From: Zobellia alginiliquefaciens
GTDB lineage: Bacteria; Bacteroidota; Bacteroidia; Flavobacteriales; Flavobacteriaceae
NCBI RefSeq assembly: GCF_029323795.1
Contig: NZ_CP119758.1
Coordinates: 2,294,001 to 2,358,000, forward strand
Reading direction: 5' to 3'
Length of the DNA stretch: 64,000 nucleotides
Shown: piece after piece, positions 7,571 through 15,868 of the stretch
Layout of the letters: each line of letters opens with the position of its first letter
How positions within the stretch are numbered: position 1 is the stretch's first letter
Notes under the pieces: model-generated
Database searches by the model: none
What the model was told of the DNA's origin: nothing
The model's input: the letters and a program-made list of their open reading frames with translations, nothing else
Position numbers and translations under genes: made by a program

Positions 7571-8890
7571 TTGGACCCTGACCCCCTTAGTTTAGTACCT
7601 TATTTTATTACTTTAGTAGGTGCTTTTGCATTTGAAATTACAATTCTTGTTGTTCTGCTTATGTCGTCTGCACTTGTTTCTGGAGCGGAAGTCGCTTTTT
7701 TTGGGCTTTCCCCAACAGATGTAAATGAGATTTCTGAAGAGAAAAGTGTTCGGGGTAATATAATCGTTAAACTTCTTGATCGACCAAAAAAATTATTGGC
7801 TACTATTCTTATCGCTAATAATGCCATTAATATTGGGGTGGTACTGCTATTCAGTACCATTGGTAATTCTGTTTTTGCAAATGTTGAGTTAGAATGGGTA
7901 CGGTTTCTTCTGGAGGTCGTTGTTGCTACTTTTTTAATATTGATGTTTGGTGAGATTTTACCAAAAGTCTATGCCAACCGCAATAGAAAAGCGTTTGCCC
8001 ACTTTATGTCTTACCCTCTTAATGTATTGGATTTTATGTTCAGTCCGTTGAGTCTTCCTATGCGGGCGGGTACCCTATTTTTATATGATAAGCTGGGCAA
8101 ACAAAAATCTAATTTAAGTGTTGATCACCTTTCTCAAGCATTGGAATTAACTTCAGATGGTGATACCACCAAAGAGGAACAGAAGATATTACAAGGTATA
8201 GTAACCTTTGGAAATACGGATACCAAACAGGTAATGCGTCCGCGTATAGATATCTTTGCGGTTAGTGAGGATATGAAGTTTCTTGATATTTTAGCGGAGA
8301 TCAAAAAGCATGGGTATTCTAGGATTCCTGTTTTTTCGGAGAATATGGACAATGTTCTGGGAGTGCTCTACGTTAAAGATTTGTTGCCCTATATAGATAG
8401 AAAGACCTTTAATTGGATGACGCTAATCCGTGAACCCTATTTTGTTCCGGAAAACAAAAAGCTAGATGACTTATTACTAGAGTTTCAGGAAAAAAAGAAC
8501 CATTTGGCGGTAGTCGTAGATGAGTACGGAGGTACATCTGGTATTGTTACCTTAGAGGACATTATAGAAGAAATAGTAGGTGATATAAGTGATGAATTTG
8601 ATGATGAAGACCTTATTTTTTCAAAACTAGATGATTTTAATTTTGTTTTTGATGGGAAGACTGCGTTAAAGGATTTTTATCGCGTAGCTAAAATTGATAA
8701 TGAAACCGAGTTTGAAGAGCAAAAGGGAGAATCTGAAACCATTGCCGGTTTTGTGCTTGAAATAGCAGGGAGTTTTCCCAAAAGAGGAGAGGTCATAGTA
8801 TTTAACGAATATCAGTTTGTAGTAGAAAGCCTTGATAAAAAGCGGTTGAAGCAAATAAAAATAACGTTGCCCCAAGATGTACAGATATAG
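7571..8890 (+). CDS. gldE: Gliding motility-associated protein GldE (CNNM/CorC family)
   Basis: The 439-residue membrane protein has an N-terminal DUF21/CNNM domain with about four membrane helices (residues 10-195, including SGAEVAFFGLS and FGEILPKVYANRNR), a CBS pair (about 215-345, with DEYGGTSGIVTLEDIIEEIVGD), and a C-terminal CorC/HlyC domain. In Flavobacterium johnsoniae GldE supports gliding and overlaps functionally with GldD; the CNNM fold suggests an ion-transport role, but that is not established here. The start is TTG at 7571, giving MDPDPLSL. It overlaps gldD by 14 bases, so the two are translationally coupled. Confidence 0.92.
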   Translation: MDPDPLSLVPYFITLVGAFAFEITILVVLLMSSALVSGAEVAFFGLSPTDVNEISEEKSVRGNIIVKLLDRPKKLLATILIANNAINIGVVLLFSTIGNSVFANVELEWVRFLLEVVVATFLILMFGEILPKVYANRNRKAFAHFMSYPLNVLDFMFSPLSLPMRAGTLFLYDKLGKQKSNLSVDHLSQALELTSDGDTTKEEQKILQGIVTFGNTDTKQVMRPRIDIFAVSEDMKFLDILAEIKKHGYSRIPVFSENMDNVLGVLYVKDLLPYIDRKTFNWMTLIREPYFVPENKKLDDLLLEFQEKKNHLAVVVDEYGGTSGIVTLEDIIEEIVGDISDEFDDEDLIFSKLDDFNFVFDGKTALKDFYRVAKIDNETEFEEQKGESETIAGFVLEIAGSFPKRGEVIVFNEYQFVVESLDKKRLKQIKITLPQDVQI

Positions 8891-9431
8891 TTTTTTTCTT
8901 TTACTGGTATTCATATTAGCTATTGGCTGTAAAGAGGAGGTCTTGCCAAAACCTAAAGCGCAACTACGTTTGGAATATGAGGCTCCAAAGCAAGGAAAAT
9001 TGCAGGCGGAATATTTTATATTCGATTACAATACCAAGGCCAAAATAAAAAACCAAACAAAGACTTCTCTAGTTTTAGGGTACCCGGAGATGAAGGGTGA
9101 GATATACATTAACTATAAAAAGGTAGAGAACAATGTAGAAAAGTTGCTCGCTGATGCCCAAAGATTAAGTTATGAGCACTCCGTAAAAGCAGACGGTATA
9201 TTGGAACAGCCTTTTGTAAATGAAGAAAACGGTGTTTACGGTATGTTTTATGAGGTTACCGGTAATGCCGCATCACAAGCACAATTTTATGTTACCGATA
9301 GTACTACTAATTTTGTAACAGGCTCATTATACTTCTACACGAGACCTAATTATGATTCTATATATCCAGCGGCAGCCTATCTTCAAAATGATATTCGTGG
9401 GATTATGGAAACTTTAAAGTGGAAAGAATAG
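8877..9431 (+). CDS. gldD: Gliding motility lipoprotein GldD
   Basis: The 184-residue lipoprotein has a signal peptide that ends in the lipobox LAIGC, after which KEEVLPKPKAQLRLEY follows as in GldD proteins. The middle (YINYKKVENNVEKLLADAQRLSYEHSVKADGI) and the C-terminal block (GSLYFYTRPNYDSIYPAAAYLQNDIRGIMETL) also match the family. It is needed for gliding and for type IX secretion in F. johnsoniae. It starts inside the end of gldE, the usual order in this group. Confidence 0.93.
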   Translation: MYRYSFFLLLVFILAIGCKEEVLPKPKAQLRLEYEAPKQGKLQAEYFIFDYNTKAKIKNQTKTSLVLGYPEMKGEIYINYKKVENNVEKLLADAQRLSYEHSVKADGILEQPFVNEENGVYGMFYEVTGNAASQAQFYVTDSTTNFVTGSLYFYTRPNYDSIYPAAAYLQNDIRGIMETLKWKE

Positions 9432-9637
9432 TTAGGGGGTAGGCGCTGTACGCTTCAAACTTTACTTTGTTTTTTCTTCCGAAAAACTAATGTTTCATAT
9501 TAAATTTGGGTAATTCTAAATATGAATCCGTTTTGATTGATTCGTATTTTAGATGAAATGGAAAGTAATGTTCCCTTTCGTTTGAAATATTTATTCTTTT
9601 GTTATCAAAAAGTTAACCGTTTCGAAGTTTATTATAA

Positions 9638-9645
9638 TAAATTTG
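9638..9645 (+). promoter_or_regulatory. -7 promoter element of the GntR-type regulator gene
   Basis: TAAATTTG fits TAnnTTTG and lies 51 bases before the regulator's ATG. The 265-base gap between gldD and the regulator otherwise shows only A/T-rich DNA. The TAGCATAG repeats found at the two target promoters are absent here, so there is no sign of autoregulation through them. Confidence 0.4.
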
Positions 9646-9696
9646 TATTATTATACTTACAAAGTTCACCCTATTTTTAATTCTCAATAATACTTA

Positions 9697-10710
9697 ATGT
9701 CTTTAATCTATATCATCCAACGACTAAAAGAAGTAAATAGTTTAACCAAGCACGAGCAACTGGTGCACGGTGTTATAGAAGCTTTGGATTCTGGGGAGCT
9801 ATCGGTTGGAGATAAATTACCTTCCATAAACAAAATGGTGTCCGACATTGGCTATGCAAGAAAGACAATAGTTAAAGCATATGAGGAATTAAAGGAAAGA
9901 GGACTGGTAGAATCTAAAAAATTAAAAGGATATTTTATTATAAGTGATGAAACCAAGGTTACTTTAAGAATAGCCTTGCTTTTATTTTCTTTTCAGCGTT
10001 TTCAAGAAGATTTTTATAATACGTTTAGAAAAGAGTTGGGGAAACGCTATCAAATAGATGTTTTTTTTCATCACAATAATGTTTCCGTTTTTGAAACTAT
10101 ATTTAATAATATTAGAGGGAAGTACGGAATGTATGTGGTTGCGCCTATTCCAGACCAGGTAATCAAACCCTTACTTGAAACAATTGAACCTCAAAAATTA
10201 TTGATAGTTGACCGGTATTTGCCCATGCCGGAAGAATATTCCTATATCTCTCAGGAATTTGAGGCAACTACGTTTGATAAGTTAACAGAGCTGCTTCCGG
10301 AAATTAGAAAATATAAGAAGCTGGTTCTTTTTTATGCTGAAAATAGAGATTACCCACGCGGTATTCTGTTGGCTTTTCACAGGTTCATTGCAGATTATGG
10401 TATAAACGGCGTGGTGTTAGAGGATTATATTGAAGGTTCTCTTGAAAAGGATACGATCTATTTCTTCATTAATGACGCTTCACTCTGGGAGTTGCTTAAG
10501 GATTGCCATAATTCTGATTTAGTAGTAGGGCAAGATGTGGGTGTGCTATCTCATAATGATCATATAATTAAGGAAATTGCTTTTGGGGGCATTACTACAA
10601 TCTCTACGGATTTTAAAGATATGGCTACAATGGCGGCCCATCACGTAAAAAATAACATGGTTTCTAAAACTATTGTAACTTCTAAATTGTTTAAGCGTAA
10701 TTCACTTTAA
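9697..10710 (+). CDS. GntR-type transcription regulator with a periplasmic-binding-like sensor domain
   Basis: The 337-residue protein has an N-terminal winged helix of the GntR type (residues about 15-85, with GDKLPSINKMVSDIGYARKTIVKAYEELKERGL) followed by a LacI-like ligand-binding half (about 92-330, with MYVVAPIPDQVIKPLL, KLLIVDRYLPM, DLVVGQDVGVLSHND). Such proteins bind a sugar or sugar phosphate in the cytoplasm and switch DNA binding. It stands directly upstream of susC and on the same strand, in its own unit. I infer that it reads the repeated TAGCATAG sites at 10853-10872 and 24518-24537. The ligand is unknown. Confidence 0.88.
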   Translation: MSLIYIIQRLKEVNSLTKHEQLVHGVIEALDSGELSVGDKLPSINKMVSDIGYARKTIVKAYEELKERGLVESKKLKGYFIISDETKVTLRIALLLFSFQRFQEDFYNTFRKELGKRYQIDVFFHHNNVSVFETIFNNIRGKYGMYVVAPIPDQVIKPLLETIEPQKLLIVDRYLPMPEEYSYISQEFEATTFDKLTELLPEIRKYKKLVLFYAENRDYPRGILLAFHRFIADYGINGVVLEDYIEGSLEKDTIYFFINDASLWELLKDCHNSDLVVGQDVGVLSHNDHIIKEIAFGGITTISTDFKDMATMAAHHVKNNMVSKTIVTSKLFKRNSL

Positions 10711-11091
10711 TATTGATTCAGTATCGGGTTTTACTGTAGAAATTCAAATTTCTGAATTTTGAAATATCCATTTTTTAGCTCTTAAATTGAGTATTTCTCA
10801 TTTTTGGGAGAATAAATTGTTTTCAGTATCAAAAAATTTCTTATTTTTGCTTTGTAGCATAGTGTAGCATAGATTCTTTCTGCGGTGTTAAATATTTTGT
10901 TGCTCAACACCTTTAAATTTTAGTATTATCAAAAAAAAGGGGGTAACTTGTATTATAATGCCGTTAAAGTGTATTTGTCTAACACTAGGCTTAATTTTGT
11001 TTTTAGTCTTTCTTAACGTTCTCAAGGGTGTTAGGTAGGTCAAGGAACAAAAACTACTAACTCAATTTATTACTAACTTAAACTACTCATT
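10711..11091 (+). other. Intergenic leader between the regulator gene and susC
   Basis: This 381-base region has no credible gene. It holds the susC promoter-operator near its middle and then a leader of about 220 bases before the susC ATG. The first part is A/T-rich; no strong terminator hairpin after the regulator gene was found by eye. Confidence 0.7.
10817..10872 (+). promoter_or_regulatory. susC promoter with tandem 10-base operator repeats
   Basis: A -7 element TATTTTTG sits at 10842-10849, with a TTG at 10817-10819 as possible -33 (spacer 22). Directly downstream the 10-mer TGTAGCATAG occurs twice back to back (10853-10862, 10863-10872). The same arrangement, in the same register to the -7 element, recurs at 24507-24537 before the GH36 gene; from the -7 element to the end of the repeats 26 of 31 bases agree. 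A 10-base period places both half-sites on one face of the helix, as for a dimeric repressor covering the transcription start. Confidence 0.72.
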
Positions 11092-14000
11092 ATGAACCAG
11101 AACTTTAAGAGATTGAATAGGGTTCGAACACACCGTATTGTGCTCGTAGCTTTATTCTTCTTAAGTGTTGCGTCCTTATGCGCACAAACCACAATTTCAG
11201 GTACTACTTCTGACGACCAAGGCGTATTGCCTGGTGTAAACGTATTGGTGAAAGGGACTACCGTTGGAAGCGTTTCCGATTTTGATGGAAATTACAGTAT
11301 AGAGGTGCCGGAAGGCAGCTCTGCTTTGGTTTTCTCCTATGTGGGGTATTCCAAACAAGAAGTGGCCATTGATGGCCGATCAACAATCAATGTTACCTTG
11401 GCCGAAGATGCTCAAGCACTCAGCGAGGTGGTGGTAGTTGGGTACGGTACTCAACGAAAGGCCGATTTAACAGGCGCTGTTGGGTCGCTTGGTAGCGCAG
11501 AGATTGTTTCAAAACCTATTACTAGTCCTGATCAGGTACTTGCTGGTACACTATCTGGGGTTAATATTACTAATAGGAGTGGGGATCCAGGGGCACCAAT
11601 TAACGTGCGTATTCGTGGTATAGGAACACCTGGGGTTAACGATCCATTATGGGTAATAGATGGGGTGCCTATTGTACAAACGAGTAACATCACGGTAAAT
11701 ACCTCTTCTACTACTGATTCTAATCCACTTGCAGGTATTAATCCTAGCGATATAGAATCTATTGATGTTCTTAAGGATGCTGCTTCAGCTGCTATCTATG
11801 GTGCTAGAGCGGCAAATGGAGTAATTATAGTAACTACCAAAAGAGGTAAGGCAGGTGATGCAAAAGTTAATTATGATGGCTATACTTCTTTTAGTCAAGT
11901 AAGAGATAGATATGATGTTTTAAACGTAGAACAATATATTGATATTCAAGGTGAATTAGGAAGAGATGTATCTGAATTCAGTGGCTCCCAATTTGTAGAT
12001 TGGCAGGATGCAATATTTCGTACTGGTTTTGTTCAGAATCACAACGTTACTGTAAGTGGAGGTAGTGAAAATGCAAATTATTTAATATCTGGGGGATATC
12101 TTAATCAAGAAGGTATAGAAGTAGCCCAGGGTTTTGATAGGTATTCTTTTAAGGCTAACTCTGATATTAAAGTTGGAAAGAGATTGCGTTTTGGAGAGTC
12201 TTTATTAATTAGTCAGACAGATCGCTTGGTTCAAAGTGAAGGGGCATTCTTTTCTGGTTTCAATTCAGCTCTAAATGCACCATATTATAAAATTTATGGT
12301 GATGGGCCTTTTGGGTACAATCTAGAAAATCCTGATACAAGTGGTGATGGTACAGGAAACAATTACTTAATGAGGAATGATGAACGTCTTAATAGTACAA
12401 CTATAAGGAATAGAAAGGTTTTAGGTAATTTTTATGGAGAGTTAAAAATTCTCGAAGGATTGAAATTACGTGCTTCTTTAGGATTGGATTACAATGTTGG
12501 TCGAGGGGAGTATTATCAGGCAGCTACTGATTATTCTGGAAACAACCCAAGACAATCGCTTTTGGTGTCTTCTCGCCCCGTTGAATTAACACTTACGCCT
12601 TCAACTACATTACAGTATGATAAAACTTTTGGTAGTGACCATAGCATTTCTGCTCTATTCGGTTTTGAACAGACAGATTTCAGGTTTGATAAGGTAAGGT
12701 TACAAGGGCGTGATCTTTTTAACCAAAACTTTGCAGGTACTGGTTCAACCGTTTCTGGGGCTAATGAAGCTGACAATTGGGTACTACAAGGTTGGTTGGG
12801 ACGTCTGAGTTATAATTATCAAGGTAAATACTTGGCAACGTTTAATGTTCGTAGAGACGCCACTTCAAGATTTGCAGAAGGTAATCGAGATGATTATTTC
12901 CCGTCAGTTTCTGCTGGGTGGAGAATTTCGCAGGAGGAATTCTTTCCAAAAGAAGGATTTGTGGACGATTTGAAGGTTCGTGTTGGATGGGGACAATCTG
13001 GTAATCAATTTACAGGATTGAACTTTGCTTATTTGTTAGCACTGAACAACAATATTAGGTACGTAGTGGGAGATAGTCAGGATACTAAAATAGCCCCAGC
13101 ACCTACAAATTTTGCAAATCAAGATCTCAAATGGGAAACAAGTACACAGCTAGATGTTGGTATAGATGGTGCTTTCATGGATGGAAAATTGAATATGACG
13201 GCTGATTATTATAGTAAAGTAACTCAAGACGTATTACTTGGTCTTCCCGTTCCATATGTTTCTGGTTTCTTCTTGCCTGTAGATGCTAACGTGGGTGAGA
13301 TTAAGAACTCAGGGGTGGAATTTTCGGTTAACTATGGAGATGAAATAGGGGATTTCAACTTTAGTGTTGGAGCAAATATTACCACAGTAAAAAATGAAGT
13401 TACAGATTTAGGAGAAATAAATCAGATTGTTACAGGTCTTGGAGGGCCTGATACGCACCGTACAATAGTTGGTGAAAGCTTAGGTCATTTTTACGGCTAT
13501 AAAACTGATGGTCTGTATCAAAATGATGCTGAGGTCGCTGCTGCGTTGCCTGATGCAAATGGAACTCCTTCTCCGGGAGATATCAGATTTGTTGATGTAA
13601 ATGGAGATGGAAAGGTAGATTCGGACGATAGAACCTATTTGGGAAGTCCTTTTCCAGGTTTTTTCTACGGATTTAATTTTCAAGGTGAATATCATGGTTT
13701 TGACTTTTCGGTTAACTTTAGAGGAGTTGGTGATCAGCAAGTTTATAATCAAGCGCGTACGAGCTTGGAAAATTTAGATGGCGCGAATAATTTTAGTACC
13801 CAGGTTTTAGATCGATGGACAGGAGAGGGAACAACCAACTCTAGTTCTAATCCAAGACTTGTTAGAAATGATCCGAACGGTAATAATCGTTTTTCGGACC
13901 GTTGGGTTGAAGACGCGGGTTATTTGCGTATTCAAAATATCCAATTTGGATATAGTCTTCCCTCTGATAAGCTAAAAGGCTGGACAGGTGATTTTGTTTC

Positions 14001-14187
14001 TAGAATGCGGTTTTATGTAGGTGTACAGAATCTTGCGACATTTACTAAGTATTCTGGTTTTGACCCTGAAGTGGGCCGTACTCAGAGTTTCCAAAAAGGT
14101 GATTTTACATTGGCTAGCGGTCAAGATGGTGGGGCTTCTCCATTACCAAGAATAGTACAGTTAGGCTGGTCAGTTACATTCAATTAG
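11092..14187 (+). CDS. SusC/RagA-type TonB-dependent outer-membrane transporter
   Basis: The 1031-residue protein has a signal peptide ending near residue 31 (ASLCAQ), a carboxypeptidase-regulatory-like domain (about 34-115, TISGTTSDDQGVLPGVNVLVKG), the SusC linker EVVVVGYGTQ, a plug domain (about 128-235, with PLWVIDGVPI and DAASAAIYGARAANGVIIVTTK), and a 22-stranded barrel to the end. With the SusD lipoprotein encoded next it forms a lid-and-barrel pump that imports an oligomeric ligand using TonB energy. It is the first gene of a five-gene unit with SusD, two FG-GAP lipoproteins and a haloperoxidase-fold lipoprotein. The ligand cannot be read from sequence. Confidence 0.96.
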   Translation: MNQNFKRLNRVRTHRIVLVALFFLSVASLCAQTTISGTTSDDQGVLPGVNVLVKGTTVGSVSDFDGNYSIEVPEGSSALVFSYVGYSKQEVAIDGRSTINVTLAEDAQALSEVVVVGYGTQRKADLTGAVGSLGSAEIVSKPITSPDQVLAGTLSGVNITNRSGDPGAPINVRIRGIGTPGVNDPLWVIDGVPIVQTSNITVNTSSTTDSNPLAGINPSDIESIDVLKDAASAAIYGARAANGVIIVTTKRGKAGDAKVNYDGYTSFSQVRDRYDVLNVEQYIDIQGELGRDVSEFSGSQFVDWQDAIFRTGFVQNHNVTVSGGSENANYLISGGYLNQEGIEVAQGFDRYSFKANSDIKVGKRLRFGESLLISQTDRLVQSEGAFFSGFNSALNAPYYKIYGDGPFGYNLENPDTSGDGTGNNYLMRNDERLNSTTIRNRKVLGNFYGELKILEGLKLRASLGLDYNVGRGEYYQAATDYSGNNPRQSLLVSSRPVELTLTPSTTLQYDKTFGSDHSISALFGFEQTDFRFDKVRLQGRDLFNQNFAGTGSTVSGANEADNWVLQGWLGRLSYNYQGKYLATFNVRRDATSRFAEGNRDDYFPSVSAGWRISQEEFFPKEGFVDDLKVRVGWGQSGNQFTGLNFAYLLALNNNIRYVVGDSQDTKIAPAPTNFANQDLKWETSTQLDVGIDGAFMDGKLNMTADYYSKVTQDVLLGLPVPYVSGFFLPVDANVGEIKNSGVEFSVNYGDEIGDFNFSVGANITTVKNEVTDLGEINQIVTGLGGPDTHRTIVGESLGHFYGYKTDGLYQNDAEVAAALPDANGTPSPGDIRFVDVNGDGKVDSDDRTYLGSPFPGFFYGFNFQGEYHGFDFSVNFRGVGDQQVYNQARTSLENLDGANNFSTQVLDRWTGEGTTNSSSNPRLVRNDPNGNNRFSDRWVEDAGYLRIQNIQFGYSLPSDKLKGWTGDFVSRMRFYVGVQNLATFTKYSGFDPEVGRTQSFQKGDFTLASGQDGGASPLPRIVQLGWSVTFN

Positions 14188-14226
14188 AACCTTGTTAAAG
14201 TCATTTAATATAAAAATATAGCTATC

Positions 14227-15753
14227 ATGAAAAAATATATAATACTTGCCAGTATCTTCCTCGCTTTTTCTTGTGGGGAAAAGGAACTGGACCTGTTGCC
14301 TTTAGATAGGGTAACTGCCGATACCTTCTACAAAACCCGAGGAGATTTTGACGGTGCTGTTTTTGCATCATATTCATCAATACAAGATTTATGGGGTATC
14401 AGTGCAGAAACTTTAGGTGAAAATGGGGAATATTGGAAAATTTCTGTTGTCATTGGGGATGATGCAAATGCGGATACAGAAGTTGGTGATGCCGTTTCCC
14501 AAGATATTGATAAACTCCTTATTCGTTCTAGCGATGTGCCATACGGAGCAGCGTATACTCAAATTTATGAGGGGATATATAGAGCGAATTTAGTTTTGGA
14601 AAATGTGAATGGAGAGAATGAATTAACTGAAGAGGATAAAACTATTATTGACGCTGAGGCTAAGTTTTTAAGAGGCTGGTTCCATTTCCAAGCTTTAAAA
14701 ATGTTTGGTACACCACCACTGGCAATAGAGGTTAAGACGGACCTTAATGATTTGGCACTTGCAAATGCAACACAAGAAGAATTATACACCTCTATTTTGG
14801 CTGATTTAACAGATGCTGCGGCCGGCCTTCCTGCTGAATGGGATGGAGCAAATACGGGAAGAGCTACTTCATGGGCTGCCAAATCCTATATCGGAAAGGT
14901 TAATGTTTGGAAAGAAGATTGGGCAGCCGCAATTACAGCTTTTGATGATGTAATGGTGAATGGGCCATATATGTTGATGCCTGAATATAGTAACAACTTC
15001 AGTCATCTTTTCGAAAACAATGCGGAGTCAATTTTTGAAATTCAATTTGGCGGACCATTTTCTGATGATAATATATGGGTGTTTGATGATACACACTCTG
15101 AAAACTTTAAGGCATCTCAAGGCACTACTAGAAGCTATCATTGGGGGGCAGGAAATGGAGCTCCAGGGGGAAAGCGTGGTTGGTTTATACCCTCTCAAGA
15201 ACTTCTGAATGCTTATGAGCCTGGTGATTCTAGATTAGGAACTACAATTTATCAAGAGGGAGAAGAGTATTTTGTATGGTCAGGTAATCAGGTTGTAACG
15301 GAGGCTTATGACCCTGAATGGTCTTCAAATGGTCTTAGTGCGAAGAAGTATTTGGGAGAAGAAAATGCTGTTGGAGCGAACAGGTCACCTAATGGGGCTT
15401 CAGATTTTAATAATGAGCGTTGGTTTAGATTTGCCGAACTTAAATTACTTTATGCAGAGGCGTTGATTCAAGGTGGAGGTGATGTTGGACTTGCTTTTGA
15501 CGAAATTGATGATATTCGCGATAGAGCTGGTTTAGGCCCTGTTGACCGTTCGCAAGACCCAATGGATGCTTTAATGCAAGAAAGAAGGGTTGAATTGGCA
15601 TTGGAACCACATAGATATTTTGATATAACCAGATGGGGTATTGGAGCTGAAATTTTTGGAGCGGCTTGGGATGACAAGTACAATGTATTTCCTTTTCCAC
15701 TTACAGAAATCGATAGGTCTAAAGGACTGTTGATACAGAACCCAGGATATTAA
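14227..15753 (+). CDS. SusD/RagB family surface lipoprotein
   Basis: The 508-residue lipoprotein has a lipobox ending at C16 (LAFSC) and then the SusD start DLLPLDRVTADTFYKT. The TPR-like helical core includes IYRANLVLENV and AEAKFLRGWFHFQALKMFG, and the C-terminal SusD signature includes RFAELKLLYAEALIQGG, DIRDRAGLGP and QERRVELALEPHRYFDITRWG. It is the ligand-binding lid of the SusC transporter, 39 bases downstream of susC. A strong hairpin follows before the next gene. Confidence 0.95.
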   Translation: MKKYIILASIFLAFSCGEKELDLLPLDRVTADTFYKTRGDFDGAVFASYSSIQDLWGISAETLGENGEYWKISVVIGDDANADTEVGDAVSQDIDKLLIRSSDVPYGAAYTQIYEGIYRANLVLENVNGENELTEEDKTIIDAEAKFLRGWFHFQALKMFGTPPLAIEVKTDLNDLALANATQEELYTSILADLTDAAAGLPAEWDGANTGRATSWAAKSYIGKVNVWKEDWAAAITAFDDVMVNGPYMLMPEYSNNFSHLFENNAESIFEIQFGGPFSDDNIWVFDDTHSENFKASQGTTRSYHWGAGNGAPGGKRGWFIPSQELLNAYEPGDSRLGTTIYQEGEEYFVWSGNQVVTEAYDPEWSSNGLSAKKYLGEENAVGANRSPNGASDFNNERWFRFAELKLLYAEALIQGGGDVGLAFDEIDDIRDRAGLGPVDRSQDPMDALMQERRVELALEPHRYFDITRWGIGAEIFGAAWDDKYNVFPFPLTEIDRSKGLLIQNPGY

Positions 15754-15800
15754 TAATCTTCTTTTAGGGTTTCCCTAAAAAGTATGGTAATTTTACTGAA

Positions 15801-15840
15801 AGGAATCCAATTTTTGATAACCCCTAGATTGGATTCCTTT
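15801..15840 (+). terminator. Hairpin between susD and the FG-GAP genes
   Basis: AGGAATCCAAT and ATTGGATTCCT form a perfect 11-base stem with a 16-base loop, followed by TTCTATTC, only a weak T-run. It lies 48 bases after the susD stop and 31 bases before the next ATG. As no new promoter is obvious downstream, it is more likely a partial terminator or an mRNA-processing/stability element that lowers expression of the following three genes than a full stop. Confidence 0.6.
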
Positions 15841-15868
15841 CTATTCATAGACGTATTTAATTGCTTTC

